In this document: positions 1 through 7,373 of the stretch, in pieces
Numbering within the stretch: position 1 is the stretch's first letter
How the letters are laid out: each line of letters starts with the position of its first letter
NCBI GenBank assembly: GCA_934747325.1
Contig: CAKVGW010000067.1
Location: 1 to 8,095 of the forward strand
From: an uncultured Candidatus Melainabacteria bacterium
GTDB taxonomy: Bacteria > Cyanobacteriota > Vampirovibrionia > Gastranaerophilales > Gastranaerophilaceae
DNA length: 8,095 nucleotides
Direction: 5' to 3'
Notes under the pieces: generated by a model
What the model saw: only the letters and a program-made list of their open reading frames with translations
Told to the model about the DNA's origin: nothing
The model's database searches: none
Made by a program: the position numbers and the translations under genes

Positions 1-290
1 TGATAATAATCGTAATATGAAATAAAATATTCAACCGCGTTGTTTGGAAAAAGTTCTTTAAATTCGTTATAAAGCTGTGCTGCCAGAGTCTTGTTATGTG
101 CAATAATTAGTGTTGGTTTTTGTATTTTTTCAATAACGTTGGCAATCGTAAAAGTTTTACCGGAGCCGGTAATTCCTAAAAGCGTTTGCGCGTCATCTCC
201 TTCTCTAAGTCCTTCTACAAGTTCTTCAATCGCCTTTGGCTGGTCGCCTGACGGTTTATATTTAGATACGAGTTCAAATTTTTTCTCCAT
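1..290 (-). CDS. uvrB: UvrB, excinuclease ABC subunit B (N-terminal part, runs off the left edge)
   Basis: UvrB is the damage-verifying helicase-like subunit of the UvrABC nucleotide excision repair complex in the cytoplasm. Reading the minus strand from the ATG at 290-288 gives 96 residues before the window ends. They contain the family N-terminus ([12 protein letters not shown], about residues 10-21), the Walker A motif GITGSGKT (residues 39-46), the [14 protein letters not shown] segment (about 64-77), and SYYDYY at the break, which is the start of the beta-hairpin that clamps one DNA strand. The start fits the family, which begins shortly before the F-x-L-x-S-x-Y/F-x-P-x-GDQ region. There is no Shine-Dalgarno sequence; an extended -10 box lies six bases upstream. 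It is divergent from atpD. Family identity is very secure; only the first part, roughly 15% of the protein, is visible. Confidence 0.96.
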   Translation of the reverse strand, partial: MEKKFELVSKYKPSGDQPKAIEELVEGLREGDDAQTLLGITGSGKTFTIANVIEKIQKPTLIIAHNKTLAAQLYNEFKELFPNNAVEYFISYYDYY

Positions 291-296
291 AAGAAC

Positions 297-305
297 ATTA
301 TAACA
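297..305 (-). promoter_or_regulatory. Extended -10 promoter of uvrB, probably giving a leaderless mRNA
   Basis: On the minus strand, TGT followed by a perfect TATAAT (302 down to 297) ends six bases before the uvrB ATG. Initiation about seven bases downstream of the -10 would fall on or next to the A of the ATG, leaving no room for a leader or Shine-Dalgarno site. No good -35 is visible at the expected distance, which is compatible with an extended -10 promoter. The same arrangement precedes the TPR gene and coaBC in this window. Confidence 0.65.
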
Positions 306-325
306 CTTTAAATAAAAGGGGAAAA

Positions 326-387
326 GTTTAGGAGTTTAGAAGAAGTTTTAATTGAGTTGAAAAGTAGAAGGGTTGAAGAGTTGTTTT
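326..387. repeat. Degenerate tandem 8-bp repeats upstream of atpD
   Basis: The stretch is built from degenerate octamers of the form GTTKARRA: GTTTAGGA and GTTTAGAA at 326-341, then GTTGAAAA (356), GTAGAAGG (364), GTTGAAGA (372) and GTTGTTTT (380), with about 14 bases of unphased sequence between the two blocks. The same octamer family returns directly after atpD. No coding potential is apparent. Function is unknown; a mobile or slippage-generated intergenic repeat is the simplest reading. Confidence 0.55.
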
Positions 388-414
388 TTAATTACTCTTC
401 AATTTTTTTCTTTT
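373..414 (+). terminator. Terminator-like hairpin upstream of atpD
   Basis: TTGAAGAGT (373-381) and ACTCTTCAA (394-402) form a perfect nine-pair stem with a 12-base loop. It is followed at once by seven T, a C and five more T. This is the form of a rho-independent terminator on the plus strand, although the stem is A+U-rich and therefore weak. No plus-strand gene precedes it, because uvrB runs the other way. It may stop antisense or stray transcripts before the atpD promoter, or be a by-product of the octamer inverted repeat. Confidence 0.35.
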
Positions 415-446
415 TAAACTTAATAAATTTTTTCTTTTCTTGTTCG

Positions 447-1911
<1,465 letters not shown>

Positions 1912-2038
1912 GTTGAACGGTTGAAAGGTTGAAAAGTGGAAGAGTTTTTTATATTCTTTTCGTTCATAAATTCTAGAAAATGTGAGCGCAAGCGAACTTA
2001 ATGAACTTTTCATCTTTTTCACTATTCAACTTATCAAC
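1912..2038. repeat. Long imperfect inverted repeat made of phased octamers, between atpD and atpC
   Basis: The left arm (1912-1951) is five consecutive 8-mers beginning with G, consensus GTTGAARR (GTTGAACG, GTTGAAAG, GTTGAAAA and so on). The right arm (1999-2038) is five 8-mers ending in C, consensus TWTTCAAC, the complement of the left-arm unit. When folded, about 28 of 40 positions pair by strict Watson-Crick rules, leaving a 47-base loop that contains a further GTTCAT/ATGAAC pair (1962-1967 with 2001-2006) and the palindrome TTCTAGAA (1971-1978). The right arm ends six bases before the Shine-Dalgarno site of atpC. It could therefore affect atpC expression, but that is inference. Confidence 0.7.
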
Positions 2039-2044
2039 TTTTAT

Positions 2045-2048
2045 GGAG
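2045..2048 (+). promoter_or_regulatory. Ribosome binding site fixing the atpC start
   Basis: GGAG lies six bases before the ATG at 2055. It decides between this start and in-frame upstream ATGs at 2001 and 2043, which have no such site and would translate the inverted-repeat arm. Confidence 0.75.
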
Positions 2049-2054
2049 CTTAGA

Positions 2055-2447
2055 ATGAAACTAAAAATAATTACTCACGAACGAATAGTTTTTGAAGGCG
2101 AGGTTGATGAACTTGTACTTCAAACAACTGGCGGACAAATCGGTATTTTGAAAGACCACGTTCCACTTACAACTGCGCTTGATATTGGAGTTACAAAAGC
2201 TAAAATTGGTGATAAGTACAAATACTTTGCAACAATGGGCGGAATTTTCCAATTTAAGGATAATACTGCTACAATATTGACTGATGTTTGCGAAGACGGA
2301 TGTGATATTGATGTAACTCGTGCTAATAACGCAAAGCAAAGAGCAGAAGCTCGTTTAGCGGATAATGACGCTAAAATTGATGCAGAACGTGCTCAAGCTG
2401 CTTTGGCTCGTTCTTTAGCGAGATTGAAGGCTGCATTAAATAAATAA
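2055..2447 (+). CDS. atpC: ATP synthase F1 subunit epsilon
   Basis: Epsilon is part of the central stalk of the ATP synthase and can inhibit ATP hydrolysis through its C-terminal helices. From the ATG at 2055 the protein has 130 residues, normal for the family. Residues 1 to about 84 form the beta-sandwich domain, with the recognisable GQIGILKDHVPLTTALDIG stretch (27-45). DIDVTRANNAKQRAEARL (84-101) begins the helical hairpin that runs to the Ala/Arg-rich end. I chose 2055 because of the GGAG six bases upstream and because the protein then starts directly on the first conserved strand (MKLKIITHERIVFEGEV). The longer reading from 2001 adds 18 residues encoded by repeat DNA. It is the second gene of the atpD unit and is followed by a terminator. 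Confidence 0.95.
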   Translation: MKLKIITHERIVFEGEVDELVLQTTGGQIGILKDHVPLTTALDIGVTKAKIGDKYKYFATMGGIFQFKDNTATILTDVCEDGCDIDVTRANNAKQRAEARLADNDAKIDAERAQAALARSLARLKAALNK

Positions 2448-2476
2448 AAAATAATAAAATTGTTAAATATTATATA

Positions 2477-2521
2477 AAGGCTGTTTGCAAAACTAATTAA
2501 CTACTTTGCAACAGCCTTTTA
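2477..2521 (+). terminator. Rho-independent terminator of the atpD-atpC unit
   Basis: The arms AAGGCTGTTTGCAAA (2477-2491) and TTTGCAACAGCCTT (2505-2518) pair along 14 positions with one bulged T and a 13-base loop. The T-rich end continues as TTTT, A, C, TTT. It lies about 30 bases after the atpC stop. The right arm also overlaps the -35 position of the next promoter. Confidence 0.85.
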
Positions 2522-2533
2522 CTTTGCTATAAT
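2505..2533 (+). promoter_or_regulatory. Extended -10 promoter of the TPR gene-recN unit, probably leaderless
   Basis: TGC plus a perfect TATAAT (2528-2533) ends six bases before the ATG at 2540, so transcription should start at or beside that A. A -35-like TTTGCA (2505-2510, four of six consensus bases) sits 17 bases upstream and lies inside the right arm of the atpC terminator. There is no Shine-Dalgarno site between the box and the ATG. Confidence 0.7.
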
Positions 2534-2539
2534 CATTTT

Positions 2540-3808
2540 ATGGATAATGATATCGAGGCTTTACAAAATATTTTAAAAAACGATCCTTCAAATTTTCAAG
2601 CAAGAAGAGAACTTTCAATTTTGCTTGTGAATAATGGTTTTAACGAAGAAGCTGAAGGAAATTTGAGATACTTAATAAAGTATTTTCCTGATGATGCCGA
2701 ACTTTATTATAATTTGGGCATTGTCTACGAAAAACTTAAAAATTTTGAAAAAGCTCGCGATTGTTACCAAAAGGCGGTCGAACTTTCTCCGCAGGAAGAT
2801 TTTTATTATAATTTGGGTGATGTTTTAGTTGAATTAAAAGAGTGGGATGAAGCAATTTCAGCATTTCGTAAAGTGCTTGAAACAGACCCAAATGACGGAA
2901 ATAGCTATTTTAATTTAGGGCTTTGTTATTTTCATAAAGAAGAAAAAAATCTTGCAACAGATTGTTTTCAAAAAGCCGTATCAATCAATCCGAACGATAT
3001 TTTTGCATATTTTTATTTGGGCTATATTTATCAAAATGACGGCTTAACTAATTTTGCAATTGAAAGTTACAAAAAAGTGCTTGAAATTTCTCCTGATTAT
3101 AGTTGGGCGTATTTTAATCTTGGTTCAATCGCTTATAAATCTGGCAATATAGAAGAAGCCAAAGAGTATTTATACAAAACAATTGAGCATAACTCAAATG
3201 ATATTGAGGCGTATAAACTTCTTACAAAAATTTGTTTGAGTGAAGGTAACGCTGAAGAAATTCTTGAAACTCTTCATACAAGATTAGATAAAGAAGCAAA
3301 CGGTGATTTGTATTATTGCCTTGCTCGTGTTTATAAATTTATTGGTGAAGCGGAAGAATATTATAATGCATTAAAATCAGCGTTAGCAAATCCTTATACA
3401 CTTACATTTCCTAAAAATATCGTTAAAAGTGAGTTTGAAATAATCGAAAACAAACTCGGACATCACGAAGAAATTGAACCTGAAGCGGAAATTCCTCAAT
3501 ATGAAGACGAAGAAGAGGACGAAGAAACAGAGGTTGATGAAAGCGAAGAAAATGAGGAAGAAACTTCTGATGAAGAAATAGAAGAAGATGAATCGGAAGA
3601 AGATTTTGAAGACGAAGATGAAATTGACGAGGAAGACGAGGAAGAAGGCGACTCTGATGATGATTACAGCGAATTAGATGACGCAGAAAACTCTGACGAT
3701 GAAGAAGATTTAGACGAATATTCAGAAGATACAGATGATGAGTCGGAAGAAAATTTTGAAGATAATGAAGAAGATGAAGATGATGAAACGGATGATGACG
3801 AGGAATAG
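2540..3808 (+). CDS. TPR-repeat protein with a long, extremely acidic C-terminal tail
   Basis: This 422-residue protein has no signal peptide or membrane segment and should be cytoplasmic. Residues from about 18 to 285 form a run of seven or eight tetratricopeptide repeats, recognisable by recurrent Y-x-N-L-G and A-x-x-x-Y/F-x-K-A-V/L-x-x-x-P patterns (for example 56-84, 89-117, 123-151). TPR arrays are protein-binding scaffolds. Residues 321-422 are 74 of 102 Asp or Glu, mixed with Ser, Thr and Tyr and with no Lys, Arg or His, so this tail must be disordered and strongly negative. The ATG at 2540 is set by the promoter six bases upstream; no Shine-Dalgarno site is present. The stop lies three bases before recN, whose ribosome site is inside the last codons, so the two are probably translationally coupled. 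The partner and role are unknown; DNA mimicry, chaperone-like scaffolding or assembly functions are all possible. Confidence 0.9.
   Translation: MDNDIEALQNILKNDPSNFQARRELSILLVNNGFNEEAEGNLRYLIKYFPDDAELYYNLGIVYEKLKNFEKARDCYQKAVELSPQEDFYYNLGDVLVELKEWDEAISAFRKVLETDPNDGNSYFNLGLCYFHKEEKNLATDCFQKAVSINPNDIFAYFYLGYIYQNDGLTNFAIESYKKVLEISPDYSWAYFNLGSIAYKSGNIEEAKEYLYKTIEHNSNDIEAYKLLTKICLSEGNAEEILETLHTRLDKEANGDLYYCLARVYKFIGEAEEYYNALKSALANPYTLTFPKNIVKSEFEIIENKLGHHEEIEPEAEIPQYEDEEEDEETEVDESEENEEETSDEEIEEDESEEDFEDEDEIDEEDEEEGDSDDDYSELDDAENSDDEEDLDEYSEDTDDESEENFEDNEEDEDDETDDDEE
3800..3803 (+). promoter_or_regulatory. Ribosome binding site of recN inside the end of the TPR gene
   Basis: GAGG lies eight bases before the recN ATG at 3812 and is formed by the last Glu codons of the upstream gene. 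This supports the 3812 start and coupling to translation of the TPR protein. Confidence 0.7.
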
Positions 3809-3811
3809 GGT

Positions 3812-5461
3812 ATGTTATCAAAGATTTCAATAAAAAATTACATATTAATAGATGAACTGGAAGTAGATTTAGCAGAAGGTTTGAATATTATTACAGGTGA
3901 AACGGGTGCCGGTAAAAGTATTTTAATCAACGCAATTGATATAGCTTTTGGTGCAAAAGCAGGAAAAGAAGTTATTAAAACAGGCGCAGAAAAAGCTGTA
4001 ATAGAAATTACGATTTTAAATAAAAAACAAGATTTAACCGTGCTTTTTGATGAATATGGAATAGATAATTTGGGCGAAGAGATTATTTTATCTCGTGAAA
4101 TTACTCAAACTGCTTCGCGTTCAAGGATTAACGGTTGTTTAGTAAATCAAGAATTTATGCGTCACTTTAGAGAATTATTTTTGGATGTACATTCGCAACA
4201 TCAAACGTATTCTTTTTTACAGCCTAAATATCATATTGTTTTATTGGATTCTTACGCAAAAAATACTTGCGGAAAAATGTTGGATGAATACAGAAAAGAA
4301 TTTTCTAATTATAAAGATATGATTTCAAAACTTGATGAACTTAAAAATTCTGCGGATAAAACAGAAGAACAAATTGATTTTTTAAAGTTTCAAGTTAATG
4401 AAATTGAAGAAGCGCAAATTCAATCAGAGCAAGAAGATGAAGAACTCAATAACGAACTTTCTATTTTAGAAAACGTTGAAAAATTAAAAGACCTTACAGG
4501 CTCTTCTTATTGGTCAATTTCAGGCGATGATGGTGCGATAATGGATGCTTTGATGCAAATAAAAATGAATTTGTCTAAAGCATCAGGCATGGATAATTCA
4601 TTAGAAAATGTTGAAAGTAACTTGATTAGCGCGATTGAAACTTTGAAGGATGTTTCAAGCGAATTAAGGGAGTATTCTTCACGTCTTGATAATGATGAAG
4701 AGCGCATAAATACAATTCAAGAACGATTATTTTTATTAGATAAATTAAAACGTAAATATGGCGGAAGTTTAGCTAAAGTAATGGAACAAGGTGAAAAGTT
4801 GCGTCAAGAACTCGAAGGAATTGAGTTTTCAACACAAAATATTGAAGAATTGGAAATTGAAATTTCTAATAAAAAATCACAGCTTGAAAAAATGGCGGAT
4901 GAAATTTCGGCTGAGAGAAAAAATTATGCAAAAGTTTTATCTTCTCTTATTGTTGAAAAGCTTGAAAAATTAGAGCTTCCAAAGGTTAAATTTGATATAA
5001 GTTTTGAAAAAACAGAACTTACGATTAACGGTTGCGACAAAGTTGAGTTTTTGATTTCTACAAACATTTCAGAAGGCTTAAAACCACTTGCCAAGGTTGC
5101 TTCCGGCGGTGAAATTTCAAGAGTAATGCTTGCGATTAAAACTATTTTTGCTCAATCTGATAATATTGATACAGTTATTTTTGATGAAATTGATACGGGA
5201 ATTTCAGGCAAGACTTCACAAGCTGTTGCTGATGAAGTCAAAGAACTTTCTAAATATATGCAAATAATTATGATTACGCACCAAGCAATTATTGCATCAA
5301 AATCAGACAAACATTTTTATGTAAGAAAAACCCAAGACGGCACTACAAGCGTTGATATTACCGTTCTTGAGGGAGATAGAAAATTAAAAGCGATTGCTGA
5401 ACTTGCAGGCGGTGAAGTTACGGAAGAATCATTAAAGTTTGCACAAACATTGATGGGATAA
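3812..5461 (+). CDS. recN: RecN, SMC-like DNA repair ATPase
   Basis: RecN is a cytoplasmic SMC-related ATPase that acts in recombinational repair of double-strand breaks. The 549 residues match usual family length. The N-terminal half of the ATPase head has SIKNYILIDELEVDL followed by Walker A GETGAGKS (29-36) and the family motif DVHSQHQ (125-131). A coiled coil runs from roughly 155 to 385. The C-terminal half has the ABC signature ASGGEISR (430-437), Walker B VIFDEID (455-461, Asp 458 and Glu 459) and the switch His in ITHQ (His 490). Many bacterial RecN proteins have THLPQVA here; the THQ form is one I associate with cyanobacterial RecN, from memory. The start is set by GAGG at eight bases. 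It is the second gene after the TPR gene, and no terminator separates it from coaBC. Confidence 0.97.
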   Translation: MLSKISIKNYILIDELEVDLAEGLNIITGETGAGKSILINAIDIAFGAKAGKEVIKTGAEKAVIEITILNKKQDLTVLFDEYGIDNLGEEIILSREITQTASRSRINGCLVNQEFMRHFRELFLDVHSQHQTYSFLQPKYHIVLLDSYAKNTCGKMLDEYRKEFSNYKDMISKLDELKNSADKTEEQIDFLKFQVNEIEEAQIQSEQEDEELNNELSILENVEKLKDLTGSSYWSISGDDGAIMDALMQIKMNLSKASGMDNSLENVESNLISAIETLKDVSSELREYSSRLDNDEERINTIQERLFLLDKLKRKYGGSLAKVMEQGEKLRQELEGIEFSTQNIEELEIEISNKKSQLEKMADEISAERKNYAKVLSSLIVEKLEKLELPKVKFDISFEKTELTINGCDKVEFLISTNISEGLKPLAKVASGGEISRVMLAIKTIFAQSDNIDTVIFDEIDTGISGKTSQAVADEVKELSKYMQIIMITHQAIIASKSDKHFYVRKTQDGTTSVDITVLEGDRKLKAIAELAGGEVTEESLKFAQTLMG

Positions 5462-5479
5462 TAAATTTTTATTTCACCA

Positions 5480-5488
5480 TGCTATAAT
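5480..5488 (+). promoter_or_regulatory. Extended -10 promoter of coaBC, probably leaderless or nearly so
   Basis: TGC followed by a perfect TATAAT (5483-5488) ends nine bases before the coaBC ATG. The expected transcript start lies within about three bases of the ATG, and no Shine-Dalgarno site is present. No convincing -35 box is visible. The promoter sits in the 36-base gap after recN, so coaBC may also receive read-through from recN. Confidence 0.65.
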
Positions 5489-5497
5489 ACTTTTATC

Positions 5498-6715
5498 ATG
5501 GAAAACAAAAATATTTTAATCGGAATTACAGGCGGAATTGCCGCTTATAAGATATGTGAACTAATCAGACTTTATCGCAAAGCTCGTGCAAATGTACGTG
5601 TAGTGTTAACTCCAAACGCTTTGAATTTTGTAACAAAATTGACCCTGCAAACACTTTCTAATAACGAAGTTTATGTAGATAATTTTTCCATTGATGAATA
5701 CAAGCCTGAACACATAGCTTTAACAGAAGCTGATATTTTTGTCATAGCTCCTGCGAGTGCTAATACAATTTCTAAACTTGCAAATGGTATTTGTGACAAT
5801 CTTTTATTATCAACGGCTTGTGCATTTAATAAACCGTTTCTTATAGCACCTGCCATGAATACAAATATGTGGGAAAATCCTTTTGTACAAGAGAATTTAG
5901 AAAAGTTAAGAAAAAACGGTTATCATATTTTAGAACCTGACGAAGGTTATTTAGCTTGCGGAACAAACGGTAAAGGCAGAATGCGCGAGGTTGAAGAAAT
6001 TTTTGAAGCCACTGACAAAATTCTTTCAAACGGAAGATTAAGCGGTAAAAAAATCTTAATTACTGCAGGTGGAACAAAAGAAAAAATTGACCCTGTAAGA
6101 TTTATTACTAACGCGTCTTCAGGAAAAATGGGAATGGCTTTAGCAGATATCGCAACACAAGAAGGCGCAGAAGTTACTCTTGTTTCTACCTTCAAAGTTG
6201 ATAAAGGTTATAAAAATATTGTTGTTGAAACTGCACGAGAAATGGAAAAGGTTGTTAAAGAAAATTTGAATGACCAAGATTGTGTAATTATGACGGCTGC
6301 TGTTTCAGATTATAGAATTAAAGAATATTCAGAACAAAAAATTAAAAAAGGTGATGAAGAAGGAATAACATTAGAGTTAGTTAAAAATCCTGATATTTTG
6401 AAGGAAATTTGTAACTTGAAACAACTGGAGAAAAACCCCTCACCTCAACCCTCTCTCACAAGGGGCGAGGGAGCATATCCGATCATAGTAGGTTTTTGTG
6501 CTGAAAGTGAAAACTTAATAGAGAATGCTAAAAAGAAAATTCAAAATAAAGGTTGCGATTTTTTAATTGCTAATGATATTTCAAGAAAAGATATCGGGTT
6601 TAACAGTGATGAAAACGAAGTTTATATTTTGGATAAAAATTTAAACATTAAACATATTGAAAAAAATACAAAACAAAATATTGCAAAACGTATTTTGGAG
6701 GAAATTTTTGAATAA
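5498..6715 (+). CDS. coaBC: CoaBC, bifunctional phosphopantothenoylcysteine synthetase/decarboxylase
   Basis: This fused enzyme makes 4'-phosphopantetheine for coenzyme A: CoaB joins phosphopantothenate to cysteine using a nucleotide, then CoaC decarboxylates the product with FMN. In the 405 residues, CoaC comes first: flavin-binding GITGGIAAYK (9-18), the catalytic His region EHIAL (His 72), PAMNTNMW (118-125) and the flap ACG with Cys 154. CoaB begins near 185 with GGTKEKIDPVRFITNASSGKMG, then AAVSDYR (267-273), KIKK (281-284), NPDIL (297-301), VGFCAES (331-337) and ANDIS (358-362). Between NPDIL and VGFCAES there is an extra loop of about 15 residues (312-326) encoded by a palindromic repeat. 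All catalytic motifs remain in frame, so the enzyme is probably active. The ATG has no Shine-Dalgarno site. The 3' end overlaps the next gene by eight bases. Confidence 0.97.
   Translation: MENKNILIGITGGIAAYKICELIRLYRKARANVRVVLTPNALNFVTKLTLQTLSNNEVYVDNFSIDEYKPEHIALTEADIFVIAPASANTISKLANGICDNLLLSTACAFNKPFLIAPAMNTNMWENPFVQENLEKLRKNGYHILEPDEGYLACGTNGKGRMREVEEIFEATDKILSNGRLSGKKILITAGGTKEKIDPVRFITNASSGKMGMALADIATQEGAEVTLVSTFKVDKGYKNIVVETAREMEKVVKENLNDQDCVIMTAAVSDYRIKEYSEQKIKKGDEEGITLELVKNPDILKEICNLKQLEKNPSPQPSLTRGEGAYPIIVGFCAESENLIENAKKKIQNKGCDFLIANDISRKDIGFNSDENEVYILDKNLNIKHIEKNTKQNIAKRILEEIFE
6432..6474. repeat. G+C-rich palindromic repeat inserted in frame within coaBC
   Basis: About 66% of bases 6436-6473 are G or C, in a gene of about one third G+C. 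CCCTC (6449-6453) can pair with GAGGG (6467-6471), and CCCCT (6436-6440) with AGGGG (6461-6465), giving alternative hairpins. It encodes NPSPQPSLTRGEG, with codons such as CCC, CTC, AGG and GGC that are scarce in neighbouring genes. This peptide and its DNA match, from memory, a palindromic repeat scattered in many bacterial genomes that is often mistranslated as PSPQPSPTRGEG. It lies between CoaB motifs and keeps the frame, like the Rickettsia palindromic elements found inside genes. Confidence 0.8.
6697..6701 (+). promoter_or_regulatory. Ribosome binding site fixing the TTG start of the Nif3-family gene
   Basis: A full GGAGG lies six bases before TTG at 6708, inside the last codons of coaBC. 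It selects this TTG over the in-frame ATG at 6657, which has no such site and would add 17 residues outside the family domain. Confidence 0.75.
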
Positions 6716-7373
6716 GTACGAAATTGTACAAAAAATAGAAAAATTTGCACCTCTTGAAACTCAAGAAAAATGGGATGCGAGCGGTTGGATAGTTGATTTA
6801 AAAGAGTCTTATGTTAACAAAATTCTCTTTGCATTGACAATTACTGACCAAGTTGTAGAGCAAGCAATTGAAAAAGGCTGTGATATGATAATTTCACACC
6901 ATCCGTTATTTTTCGTACCTTTTGAATACAAAAAAATCAATATGTATTGCGCTCACACAAATTTAGACCGAGCAGAAGGCGGAACTACAGATTTAATAAT
7001 TCAAGAATTAGGTTTTAAAAAAACTTACAACGATGATTTTGTTCGTGTTGTAGAATTAGACAAATCAATAAGTGTTGAAGAATTAAAAAATAAACTCTTA
7101 AAAATTTCACCAAAACTCAGATATGTGAATAACTATAATGCAAAAGAAGTTAAGACAATCGGATTTTGCGCAGGTTCAGGTTCGGAATTTATCGGACAAA
7201 CAGATGCATTTGTAACAGGTGATTTGAAGTTTCATACAGCGGTTGAAGCTAAGAAAGTTGTTTTTGATATCGGACATTTTGAGAGCGAAATTTTTGCACC
7301 AAAATTGTTGAAAAAAATTACGGAAGTTGGAGAAAAAGGAGTTATTGCAGATGAAAAAAGTCCTTTTATCTAG
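6708..7373 (+). CDS. Nif3/DUF34 family dinuclear metal-binding protein (YbgI-like)
   Basis: Members of this widespread family are toroidal hexamers with a two-metal centre. They are often labelled GTP cyclohydrolase 1 type 2, but their true cellular reaction is not settled. From TTG at 6708 the protein has 221 residues. Likely metal ligands are His 64 and His 65 in SHHP, Asp 87 in AHTNLDRAEGG (with His 83 nearby), and His 190 and Glu 194 in DIGHFESE; the GDLKFH segment (171-176) is also typical. The N-terminus (IVQKIEKFAPLETQEKWDASG) matches the family beginning. It is the short form, without the PII-like central insert of the roughly 370-residue members. It overlaps coaBC by eight bases and the next gene by 23, so it is surely co-transcribed with both. 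Confidence 0.93.
   Translation: MNKYEIVQKIEKFAPLETQEKWDASGWIVDLKESYVNKILFALTITDQVVEQAIEKGCDMIISHHPLFFVPFEYKKINMYCAHTNLDRAEGGTTDLIIQELGFKKTYNDDFVRVVELDKSISVEELKNKLLKISPKLRYVNNYNAKEVKTIGFCAGSGSEFIGQTDAFVTGDLKFHTAVEAKKVVFDIGHFESEIFAPKLLKKITEVGEKGVIADEKSPFI
7337..7341 (+). promoter_or_regulatory. Ribosome binding site of the secreted-protein gene
   Basis: AGGAG, preceded by five A, lies nine bases before the ATG at 7351 and inside the Nif3-family gene. It supports 7351 over the in-frame ATG at 7327, which would put eight extra charged residues in front of the signal peptide. Confidence 0.7.

Noticed and set aside
91..303. Plus-strand open frame over the uvrB start
   Set aside because: The minus strand encodes unmistakable UvrB; the plus reading is its shadow.
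1912..2038. CRISPR array
   Set aside because: The units are 8 bp, degenerate, without spacers, and arranged as two opposed arms.
2001..2054. Longer atpC reading from the ATG at 2001 (18 extra residues)
   Set aside because: These codons are the right arm of the octamer inverted repeat, the family does not have this extension, and the good GGAG site belongs to the ATG at 2055.
3423..3830. Minus-strand open frame of about 135 codons
   Set aside because: It is the complement of the GAA/GAT-rich acidic tail, giving a His/Leu/Arg-rich nonsense protein with no ribosome site or family likeness.
5462..5497. Terminator between recN and coaBC
   Set aside because: The 36-base gap has no hairpin with a following T run; only the promoter box is visible.
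6432..6474. Frameshift or assembly error in coaBC caused by the repeat
   Set aside because: The conserved CoaB motifs on both sides stay in one frame, so the insertion appears genuine and in frame.
6657..6707. ATG start for the Nif3-family gene deep inside coaBC
   Set aside because: No ribosome site, and the extra residues do not fit the family; GGAGG stands six bases before TTG at 6708.
7327..7350. Upstream ATG for the secreted protein
   Set aside because: It would add charged residues before the signal peptide; the ribosome site fits the ATG at 7351.
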